Below, piece by piece: positions 17,635 to 24,918 of a DNA stretch of 64,000 bases. Location: contig DASTYT010000047.1 of NCBI GenBank assembly GCA_035764725.1, positions 1 through 64,000 on the forward strand, given 5' to 3'. Position 1 is the first letter of the stretch. Every line of letters starts with the position of its first letter. The translations under genes and the position numbers were made by a program. This DNA comes from Candidatus Methylomirabilota bacterium. GTDB taxonomy: Bacteria; Methylomirabilota; Methylomirabilia; Rokubacteriales; CSP1-6. Under the pieces are notes generated by a model, which had not been told where the DNA came from, did not search any database, and saw only the letters and a program-made list of their open reading frames with translations.

Positions 17635-20313
17635 ATGGCCATCACACTCCGCGTAGACGGCTCGGACATCGAAGTCCCCCCGGGCGCCACGGTGCTGGAC
17701 GCCGTGAACCGACTCGGCGTCCCCCTGCCCCAGCTCTGCAAGGACCCTGACCGGCCGCCGCTGGGCGCCTGCCGCACCTGCCTCGTCCATGTCGAGGGGC
17801 AGCGCGGTTTCCCCGCGGCCTGCCACCTGCCCGCGCGCGAGGGCATGGTGGTCGACACCCAGCACGAGGGCGCGGTCCGCCTCCGCAAGGCCGTGCTCGA
17901 CCTCACGCTCTCCATGCTGACGTCCTCCGGGGACCGGGACAGCTTCGGCCAGGTCGGCGAGGCCGCTGCCCGCCACGGGCTCGAGCACCCGACGTGGCAG
18001 CCACACCATCATTTCGAGACCGACGCTTCGAAGTCCTTCTTCGTGCTCGACCGAGAGGCCTGTATCCTCTGCGGCCGCTGCACCACCGCGTGCGCGGAGA
18101 CGCAGCACATCGGCGCCATCTCGCTCTTGGGCCGCAACCAGGACGCCCGGGTGGGCGTGGTGAGTGACGGCCCCATGTCCGCCTCGATCTGCACCTCGTG
18201 CGGCCAATGCGTGGCCACGTGCCCCACCGGCGCCCTCCGCCCCAAAGAGGCAGTGGTCCCGGTCGTCCGTCGGGTGGACACGATCTGTCCGTACTGCGGT
18301 GTGGGCTGCGGCATCACCCTCGGCGTCAGGGCGGATGGGCGGCTGGCCGGCATGGCCGACGACGCGCCGGCGAACCCGTCGAGCCGCGGGATGCTCTGCG
18401 TGAAGGGGCGCTTCGGCACCGGCTTCGTCCATGCGCGCGACCGCATCATCACCCCCATGATCAAGCGTGAGGGCATCTGGCACGAGGTCAGCTGGGACGA
18501 GGCCCTCGATGCCGCCGCCGACGGCCTCGCGCGGAACCTCGGGCACTTCGGCTCGCTGGCCTCGGCCAAGGCCACCAACGAGGACGGCTACGTGATCCAG
18601 AAGCTGGCCCGCCACATCATGGGCACGAACAACGTGGATCACTGCACGCGGCTCTGCCACTCACCCTCGGTGGAGGCCATGCTGGTCTCGATGGGCTCCG
18701 GCGCCACGTCGAACTCCTACGACGACTACGAAGAAGCGGGCTGTCTCATGGTCGTGGGGGCCGAAGCCTCCGCCAACCACCCCGTGATCGCGGTGCGCTT
18801 CCGGCGCGCCGTCGCGCGCGGAGCTCGGCTGATCGTGGTCAATCCCAAGCGCGTGGAGATCTGCAACCAGGCCGATCTCTGGATACAGGAGCGGCCGGGC
18901 ACCGATGTCGCGCTGTTCAACGCGATGGCCAAGGTGCTGCTGGACGAGGGGCTGGCCGATCTGGGCTGGATCCGCGCGCGCACCGAGAACTTCGACGCGT
19001 GGGCGGCGGCGCTGGGGCCCTATACCCTGGAGTACGCGGAGACGGTCACGGGGGTGCCGGCCGAGGACATCGCCCAGGCCGCGCGCTGGTATGCGAAGCC
19101 GCCGTTCGCGGGCTCCTGCCTCATCTGGGGTATGGGCATCACCCAGCACATCAACGGCACGGCCAACGCTCACGCGCTGCTGAACCTCTCGCTGGCCGCG
19201 GGCCAGATGGGCTTCCCCGCCTCGGGAATCTCGCCGCTCCGGGGGCAGAACAACGTCCAGGGCTGCGGTGACGCGGGCTGCATCCCCACCAACCTGCCCG
19301 GCTACGCCGACTACTCGGCCCAGAGCCTCGACCGCTTCGAGCGGGTCTGGGGCCGCCGGCCGCCCGCCGAGCCCGGCCTCGTCGTCACGGAAATGGTGGA
19401 GGGCTGCCTCGACGGTCGCATCCGCGCCATGTACGTGGTGGGCGAGAACCCGCTGCTGTCCGAGCCGGACCTCCACCAGGCCGAGAAGGCGCTGGCCCAG
19501 CTCGACTGCCTGGTGGTCCAGGACCTCTTCATGCACGAGACCGCGGAGAAGGCCCACGTCTTCCTGCCCGCGGCCGCGTTCGCCGAGAAGGACGGCACGT
19601 TCACCAACTCCGAGCGGCGCGTGCAGCGCATCCGTCGTGCGCTGCCCCCGCCGGGCCAGACGCGACCGGACTGGTGGGTGACCGGCGAGCTGGCGCGGCG
19701 GATCGCGCGACGCCTGGGGCTCCCACCCACCGGCTTCGACTACGACGATCCGAGCCAGATCTGGACGGAGCTGGTCAGTCTCTGGCCCGCGGTCGCCGGG
19801 ATCTCCTACGCCCGGCTCGAGTCGGGCGGGCTCCAGTGGCCGTGTCCCACGCCCGAGCATCCGGGCACGCGCTTCCTCTACGCCGAGTCCTTCCCTCGCG
19901 GGCGCGCGCGCTTCGTGCCGGTGGAGCAGACCGCCACGGCCGCCGAGCTGCCCGATCCCGACTATCCGCTCATCCTCAGCACGGGGCGCCTGCTCTATCA
20001 CTGGCACGGCGGCACGCTGACCCGGCGGGTGCAGGGCCTGCTCGAGCTGGCGCCGCGCCTCGAGATCGCGGTGAACCCGGCCGACGCCCGCCGGCTCGGG
20101 ATCGAGACCGGCGCCCGGGTGCGGATGACCTCGCGACGGGGCGAGCTGGACGGCTACGCCCAGGTCACCGAGGCGGTGCGGGCGGGCGCCGTGTTCGTCC
20201 CGTTCGTGAAGCTCGAGACTTCCGCGGCCAACTTCCTGACCAACTCGGCCCACGATCCCTCGGCGAAGATCCCCGAGTACAAGGTCTGCGCCGTCCGCCT
20301 CGAACGCGCCTGA
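17635..20313 (+). CDS. fdhA: Formate dehydrogenase alpha subunit (molybdopterin, Cys form)
   Basis: 892 residues. The N-terminal NuoG-like 2Fe-2S domain (CKDPDRPPLGACRTC) is followed by two 4Fe-4S motifs (CILCGRCTTAC and CTSCGQCVATC), then the 4Fe-4S Mo-bisMGD domain (CPYCGVGCG) and the C-terminal dinucleotide-binding domain. The catalytic metal ligand is Cys341 in HCTRLCHSPS, where selenoenzymes have Sec; the next His is conserved. It oxidises formate to CO2 in the cytoplasm with the beta subunit upstream. The ATG at 17635 gives the usual MAITL start; ATG 17623 is an alternative. TATCAT at 17592-17597 and GGAG near 17601 suggest an internal promoter. Confidence 0.93.
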   Translation: MAITLRVDGSDIEVPPGATVLDAVNRLGVPLPQLCKDPDRPPLGACRTCLVHVEGQRGFPAACHLPAREGMVVDTQHEGAVRLRKAVLDLTLSMLTSSGDRDSFGQVGEAAARHGLEHPTWQPHHHFETDASKSFFVLDREACILCGRCTTACAETQHIGAISLLGRNQDARVGVVSDGPMSASICTSCGQCVATCPTGALRPKEAVVPVVRRVDTICPYCGVGCGITLGVRADGRLAGMADDAPANPSSRGMLCVKGRFGTGFVHARDRIITPMIKREGIWHEVSWDEALDAAADGLARNLGHFGSLASAKATNEDGYVIQKLARHIMGTNNVDHCTRLCHSPSVEAMLVSMGSGATSNSYDDYEEAGCLMVVGAEASANHPVIAVRFRRAVARGARLIVVNPKRVEICNQADLWIQERPGTDVALFNAMAKVLLDEGLADLGWIRARTENFDAWAAALGPYTLEYAETVTGVPAEDIAQAARWYAKPPFAGSCLIWGMGITQHINGTANAHALLNLSLAAGQMGFPASGISPLRGQNNVQGCGDAGCIPTNLPGYADYSAQSLDRFERVWGRRPPAEPGLVVTEMVEGCLDGRIRAMYVVGENPLLSEPDLHQAEKALAQLDCLVVQDLFMHETAEKAHVFLPAAAFAEKDGTFTNSERRVQRIRRALPPPGQTRPDWWVTGELARRIARRLGLPPTGFDYDDPSQIWTELVSLWPAVAGISYARLESGGLQWPCPTPEHPGTRFLYAESFPRGRARFVPVEQTATAAELPDPDYPLILSTGRLLYHWHGGTLTRRVQGLLELAPRLEIAVNPADARRLGIETGARVRMTSRRGELDGYAQVTEAVRAGAVFVPFVKLETSAANFLTNSAHDPSAKIPEYKVCAVRLERA

Positions 20314-20903
20314 TCCTCTTCGACCTGGGCGGCGTGGTCTGCCGCTTCGTGCCCCAGCGGCGCCTGGCGGCCCTCGAGCGGCTCACGGGGCTCTCTTCCA
20401 CCGAGGTCCACAGACGCGTCTGGGCGAGCGGCCTGGAGGAGGCCTGCGAGCGAGGCGACTTTCCGGCCGACGAGGCGGCGACCCGGATCGCGGCCGCCCT
20501 CGGCCGGCCGCTGACGCTCGACGAGCTCGCGGCCACATGGGCGCTGGCCTTCGAGCCCGACCTCGACGTGCTCGAGATCACCCGCGCCCGACGGGCGCGC
20601 GGCCCCATCGGGCTCCTGACCAACAACGGCCCGCTGCTCCTTCACGCCCTCCCGACGGCGCTGCCGGAGATCGCGCACGGCTTCGATCCCCTGCTCTTCT
20701 CCTGCCGTCTGCGCGCGCTCAAGCCGACACCGACCCTCTTCGCGGCCGTTCTGCGTGAGGTGGGGCGCGATCCGGACGAGGTGCTCCTGATCGACGACTC
20801 GGTGGCCAACGTCGAGGGCGCTCGCGCCGCGGGCCTGGAGGCCCTCCTCTATACGGACCCGGCGGCCCTGCGACGCGAGCTCTCGGCTCGGGCGGACGCC
20901 TAG
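20310..20903 (+). CDS. HAD-superfamily hydrolase
   Basis: About 197 residues of the HAD phosphatase-like family. The nucleophile motif is ILFDLGGVV (normally DxDxT/V; here DLGG as in HAD-IA YihX-like proteins). Motif II is LLTNNGP, the conserved Lys is in KPTPTLF, and motif IV is VLLIDDSVANVEGA. In frame there is no ATG or GTG near the expected N-terminus. The only sensible start is the CTG at 20310, overlapping the fdhA stop as CTGA, so translation probably reinitiates there. It converges with the DinB/ClbS-like gene, overlapping by CTAG. Confidence 0.8.
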   Translation: MILFDLGGVVCRFVPQRRLAALERLTGLSSTEVHRRVWASGLEEACERGDFPADEAATRIAAALGRPLTLDELAATWALAFEPDLDVLEITRARRARGPIGLLTNNGPLLLHALPTALPEIAHGFDPLLFSCRLRALKPTPTLFAAVLREVGRDPDEVLLIDDSVANVEGARAAGLEALLYTDPAALRRELSARADA

Positions 20904-21352
20904 CGGCCCTTTCGCCAGTCTCGAATCTGGCCGGCGTGCTCCCGGTAGTGCTGGGTCGTGGCGCCCTCGAACATCCCTCGAGCGGGCTGCTCAGGGGCGA
21001 AGTGCGACTCCGGAAGCGTCTCCGCAGCGGCGATGATGGCCCGATGCTCGCGGTCCACCTCGGCGAGGATGTCCGCCGGGTGCGTCCCCTCCCGCGCCGC
21101 CACGAATCGGGCGTTCCAGTCGTCGAAGTCGTCGTACTTGCCGTCGGGATACGCCTTCTCGCCACGGCTGACGCGCTCGAGGGCCGCCGCCATCTCGCGG
21201 TCCCACGCCGCGATGTGGATCAGGATCTCGCGCGTGCCCCACACCCCCAGGAACACCTGCGTGAGCTCCGAGTCGCTGAGCCCGCCGACCGCCTCGGTGA
21301 GCTCCCCGTATGCCTGGTTCGCCTCCGCCAGCAGTGCCTGCTTGTGCGCCAT
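20900..21352 (-). CDS. ClbS/DfsB-like four-helix bundle protein (DUF1706, DinB superfamily)
   Basis: A 150-residue all-helical protein. VWGTREILIHIAAWDREM and the late HYREHAGQIRDW match the ClbS/DfsB (DUF1706) branch of the DinB-like superfamily, several members of which are thiol-dependent or protective enzymes. The ATG is preceded by GGGGAGGA, a strong Shine-Dalgarno. It is a single gene converging on the HAD gene. No substrate can be assigned. Confidence 0.75.
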   Translation of the reverse strand: MAHKQALLAEANQAYGELTEAVGGLSDSELTQVFLGVWGTREILIHIAAWDREMAAALERVSRGEKAYPDGKYDDFDDWNARFVAAREGTHPADILAEVDREHRAIIAAAETLPESHFAPEQPARGMFEGATTQHYREHAGQIRDWRKGR

Positions 21353-21422
21353 GTCGTCCTCCCCGGGCTCGCCTGAGCCGTGTTTTGCAGGGAAGACACC
21401 GTTTCCCGTCCGGCGTGAAAGG

Positions 21423-22277
21423 CTAGGCCGGAGGGAGCTCGCTCAGGAAGGCATCCAGGGCGCCGGCGAACGCCCCCGGGGTGTCGAGCGTCAGGTGATG
21501 ATAGGCCCCGGGGAGATCGACGAACCGGGCCCTGGCCAGGCGCTTCATGATGTCCTGAGCCATGGGAACCGGCAGGATCGGCGAATGCTCCCCGCGCACG
21601 ACCAGGGTGGGCGCGACGATGCGCTCGAGCAGCGGCCAGGCGTCGACCGGCTGACGCTCGCCGCTGGTGGCGGGGTCGAAGCGATAGAGGAAGCGCCCCT
21701 CGCGCTCGACGATGCCCTCGCGGGCCAGGTGCTGGAGCAGTGCGGGGTCGGCGATGGTCTCCCGCGGCAGCAGCCGGAAGCTCGCCAGGGCGGACCCGAA
21801 GGTCTCGTGCCGTCGCGGCCCCCGATGCCCGCGGTGGTGCATGGCGTTCAGACGCTCCGGCGGGAGCGACGGGCGGCTATCGATGATGGCCAGCGCGGAC
21901 ACGCGCTCGGGGTGCCAGCCCGAGAACGCGATGGCGTTGTGCCCGCCCATGGAGTGGCCGGCCAGCGCCATGCGCGGCCAGCCCATCGCATCCATCACGC
22001 CCGAGAGGTCGGCGGTGAAGTGCCCGGTGCCGTACTCCTGCGCCGGCGACCACTGGCTCTCCCCGTGCCCTCTTTGATCGAGCGACAGGATGTGATAGCG
22101 GCCGACGAACTTCGGAACCACGGCGTCGAACCAGTGGGCGTGCGCGGAGCCCCCGTGAAGGAAGCAGAGGGGGTGGCGACCGGGCGCAGGCCACTCCAGC
22201 GCGCTGAGCCGGAGGCCGTTCACCATGAAGCTTCTGCGTACCGCGGCGCTACAGGCGAATCCAGGGGTAGTGGTCAT
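21423..22277 (-). CDS. Alpha/beta-hydrolase
   Basis: 284 residues with the alpha/beta-hydrolase fold: oxyanion region FLHGGSAHAHWF, strand and turn DQRGHGESQW, nucleophile elbow GHSMGG, and late His in YHHLTLD. The usual acid after strand 7 is in VVRGEHSPI, where Glu may replace Asp. Typical of esterases, epoxide hydrolases and C-C hydrolases; the substrate is unknown. The ATG at 22277 is preferred to the one at 22286 because a -10 TAGAAT (22285-22290) lies 7 nt before it. Confidence 0.85.
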   Translation of the reverse strand: MTTTPGFACSAAVRRSFMVNGLRLSALEWPAPGRHPLCFLHGGSAHAHWFDAVVPKFVGRYHILSLDQRGHGESQWSPAQEYGTGHFTADLSGVMDAMGWPRMALAGHSMGGHNAIAFSGWHPERVSALAIIDSRPSLPPERLNAMHHRGHRGPRRHETFGSALASFRLLPRETIADPALLQHLAREGIVEREGRFLYRFDPATSGERQPVDAWPLLERIVAPTLVVRGEHSPILPVPMAQDIMKRLARARFVDLPGAYHHLTLDTPGAFAGALDAFLSELPPA

Positions 22278-22284
22278 GAGCGGC

Positions 22285-22290
22285 ATTCTA
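22285..22290 (-). promoter_or_regulatory. -10 box TAGAAT, leaderless promoter
   Basis: On the minus strand TAGAAT (5/6 match) is followed after 7 nt by the ATG at 22277 of the alpha/beta-hydrolase. No Shine-Dalgarno is visible. Confidence 0.5.
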
Positions 22291-22476
22291 TACCGCCCGC
22301 CGAGTGACCTTCGTGTCGAGCCCGCGACGCGAATTGTCAGCGAGAGTCAGCCGGGCACCGCTCGGGCTCGTCGCGCGTTGCATTCGTAGGACGTCATATC
22401 GCGAACTTGGTCCGACTTGGTCCGCGCCGCATCGATGGCAAGGGAGTTGCTGTCTGAAGGAGCGGGAGGACCATCC

Positions 22477-23940
22477 GTGACCGACTGGTGCGCTCGAGTG
22501 AAGAATTTCTTTCGGAGTGAACGTAGCGAGGCAGTAACGTCGGATTCGCCCATGACGCTTTCGCCCACGACCGAGACGCCACGACGGCGCCTCATCGTCG
22601 TCGGCGTCGTCGCGCTGGCGTCGATCTCTCTGGCCCTCCTCGCTGGGTACGTCCTCCTCGCCGCCCCGCAGCGCATCCTCGCGAGCCAGGGCGCGCCGGA
22701 GCCGGTGACGCTCGGTGGCCGCGTGGTGGATCCGGCCGGCAAGCCTCTCCGCGGCGCCTCCGTGATGGTGGGCAGCCTCCTCGTGCAGACGGACGCCGAG
22801 GGCCGCTACACGATCGGCCCCCTCGGGATCGACCGCTCGGCGCTGGTCCGGATGCCCGGCTACGCCAAGGAACGGCTGGCGCTCGAGGGCAAGGACCAGA
22901 CGGTCACGCTCCGGCCTCATCCCATCAAGGCCGCGTACCTCACCTACTACGGGATCGCCGACAAGGGCATCCGCGAGCGGGTCTTCGATCTCCTCGGCCG
23001 CACGGAGCTCAACGCGGTGGTCATCGACGTCAAGGGCGACCGGGGGCTCATTCCCTACCGGACCCAGGTGCCCGCCGCCCTCGCAGCCGGCGCCCTGGGC
23101 CCGGTGATCATGAAGGACTTCGACCAGATCCTGGCCGACCTCAAGCGCCGGAACGTCTACACGATCGCGCGCATCGTCTCCTTCAAGGAGAACGTGCTCG
23201 CCAACGCCCGGCCCGAGCTGGCGATCATCGACACCCGCACCGGCAAGCCGTGGATGGACAACGAGAAGCTCGCCTGGGTGGACCCCACCCGTGAAGAGGT
23301 GTGGGACTACCTGATCGCGGTCGCCAAGGAGGCGGCGCTCAAGGGCTTCGACGAGATCCAGTTCGACTATGTGCGCTTCCCCACCGACGGCAAGCTGGGG
23401 GCGGCGAAGTACTCGAAGCCCATCACGCCGCAGGTGCGGATCGAGACGATCGCCGCCTTCCTCGCCAAGGCCAAGCGCGAGCTGGCGCCGACCGGGGCCT
23501 TCGTCGGGGCCGACATCTTCGGCTACACCGCCTTCAACGACAACGACACCGACATCGGGCAGCGCATCGAGGATCTGGCGCCCCACGTGGACTATCTGAG
23601 CCCGATGGTTTACCCGTCGGGCTATCACCTGGGCATCCCCGGCTACCGGAACCCAGTGCAGCACTCCTACGAGATCGTCCGTGAGAGCGTCCGCCTCACG
23701 CGCAAGCGCACCGAGGGCCTGCCGGTGCAGATCCGCCCCTGGATCCAGGACTTCAAGGACTACGCCTTCGACAAGCGCATCTTCGGCGTGACCGAGATCC
23801 GCGATCAGATGCGCGGCGCCGACGATGCCGGCGGGGCGGGCTGGATGCTCTGGAACCCGCGCAACGACTACACCGCGGCGGCCCTCCGCCCGGCGAACGC
23901 GACCCTGGCGAAGAAGTCGCCCGCGACGTCGCAGCCTTGA
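22477..23940 (+). CDS. Putative glycoside hydrolase, DUF4015, with carboxypeptidase regulatory-like domain
   Basis: 487 residues. A cytoplasmic N-terminal stretch and one membrane anchor (LIVVGVVALASISLALLAGYVLLAA) are followed by a carboxypeptidase-regulatory-like beta-sandwich (TLGGRVVDPAGKPLRGASV) and a DUF4015 TIM-barrel domain. Barrel signatures: AYLTYYGIADKGIRERV, VVIDVKGDRG, FDEIQFDYVRFPT, YLSPMVYPSGYH and the C-terminal MLWNPRNDY. DUF4015 proteins are putative extracellular polysaccharide hydrolases. The GTG at 22477 is chosen because GGGAGGA (22464-22470) lies six nt upstream; GTG 22417 and ATG 22552 are also in frame. The downstream deacetylase overlaps by TTGA, supporting a joint role in envelope or exopolysaccharide processing. 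Confidence 0.85.
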   Translation: MTDWCARVKNFFRSERSEAVTSDSPMTLSPTTETPRRRLIVVGVVALASISLALLAGYVLLAAPQRILASQGAPEPVTLGGRVVDPAGKPLRGASVMVGSLLVQTDAEGRYTIGPLGIDRSALVRMPGYAKERLALEGKDQTVTLRPHPIKAAYLTYYGIADKGIRERVFDLLGRTELNAVVIDVKGDRGLIPYRTQVPAALAAGALGPVIMKDFDQILADLKRRNVYTIARIVSFKENVLANARPELAIIDTRTGKPWMDNEKLAWVDPTREEVWDYLIAVAKEAALKGFDEIQFDYVRFPTDGKLGAAKYSKPITPQVRIETIAAFLAKAKRELAPTGAFVGADIFGYTAFNDNDTDIGQRIEDLAPHVDYLSPMVYPSGYHLGIPGYRNPVQHSYEIVRESVRLTRKRTEGLPVQIRPWIQDFKDYAFDKRIFGVTEIRDQMRGADDAGGAGWMLWNPRNDYTAAALRPANATLAKKSPATSQP

Positions 23941-24902
23941 AGCGGCGGCCGCTCGCCGGGGCGATCGCCGCCGTCGCCCTGCTCGCTTCCCCGCTCCTGG
24001 CGCAGACGTCCCGGCCCGCCGAGCTCGCCGCCAACGAGCTCGGCCGGGTGATGATCCTCGAGTACCACAAGATCGACCATCCCGAAGAGCGCTGGACGCG
24101 GACACCGGCCAATTTCCGGCGGGACCTCCAGCGCCTGTGGGAGCGCGGCTATCGCACCGCCGCCCTCGGCGACTACCTCGACGGGCGGATCCGGCTGCCG
24201 AAGGGCACCACGCCCGTTATCCTGACCTTTGACGACTCTTCGCCCGGCCAGTTCCGCTACATCGAGAAGAATGGCGGCTGGGAGATCGACCCCGACTGCG
24301 CCATCGGCATCCTGGAGCAGTTCGAGCGCGAACACCCCGAGTTCGGCCACGCGGCGAGCTTCTACGTGCTGCCGGGGGCGAGCCCGCCCAACCGCCTCTT
24401 CAATCAGCCGGATCTCGTGGGCAAGAAGCTCGCGTACCTCAAGAGCCGCGGCTACGAGATCGGCAACCACACCCTCTGGCACGCGAACCTCGCCAAGTAC
24501 GACGAGCCGACGGTGCGGAAGCAGCTCCTGGAATCCCAGGAGTGGGTGCAGCGGCATCTCCCGGGGTACCGCTTCCGGACCCTGGCGCTCCCCATGGGCA
24601 GCTATCCCAAGGACCTCGCGTGGGCCATCTCGGGCGGTTCAGGCGAGGGCTATCGCCACGACGCCATCCTGATGGTGGCGGGGGGCGCCGCGCTCTCGGC
24701 GCACGCGCGAGGCCTCGATCCCTATCACCTGCCCCGCATCCAGGCGACCGAGGCCGAGCTCAACTACTGGCTCAACTACTTCGACTCGCGCCCCGACGAG
24801 CGTTACGTGAGCGACGGGGACGCGGTCACCATCACGGTGCCCGGCGGCAAGAGCGCCCAGGTGCGGACGCCCGGAGGCGTCAAGGTCGTCGAGCGCCGAT
24901 GA
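23937..24902 (+). CDS. Secreted polysaccharide deacetylase (NodB-like)
   Basis: 321 residues with an N-terminal signal peptide (AIAAVALLASPLLAQ). NodB-homology motifs: VMILEYHKI, the catalytic and metal motif ILTFDDSS, and GNHTLWHANL supplying the metal histidines. It should remove acetyl groups from extracellular or cell-wall sugars. The start is the TTG overlapping the DUF4015 stop; no better start leaves the signal peptide intact. The two genes form one unit. Its stop codon lies in the base of the hairpin at 24900-24918. Confidence 0.85.
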   Translation: MKRRPLAGAIAAVALLASPLLAQTSRPAELAANELGRVMILEYHKIDHPEERWTRTPANFRRDLQRLWERGYRTAALGDYLDGRIRLPKGTTPVILTFDDSSPGQFRYIEKNGGWEIDPDCAIGILEQFEREHPEFGHAASFYVLPGASPPNRLFNQPDLVGKKLAYLKSRGYEIGNHTLWHANLAKYDEPTVRKQLLESQEWVQRHLPGYRFRTLALPMGSYPKDLAWAISGGSGEGYRHDAILMVAGGAALSAHARGLDPYHLPRIQATEAELNYWLNYFDSRPDERYVSDGDAVTITVPGGKSAQVRTPGGVKVVERR

Positions 24903-24918
24903 GGGAAACCGTCCCTCA
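24900..24918. terminator. Bidirectional hairpin containing both convergent stop codons
   Basis: A perfect 7-bp inverted repeat (TGAGGGA / TCCCTCA) closes the 5-nt loop AACCG. The TGA stop of the deacetylase is the first arm's base, and the TGA of the opposite gene is the second arm's base. No T-tract follows on either strand, so termination strength is uncertain. Confidence 0.5.

Noticed and set aside
18661..20253. A 530-codon minus-strand frame opposite fdhA
   Set aside because: Shadow of fdhA; no motif and an abnormal composition.
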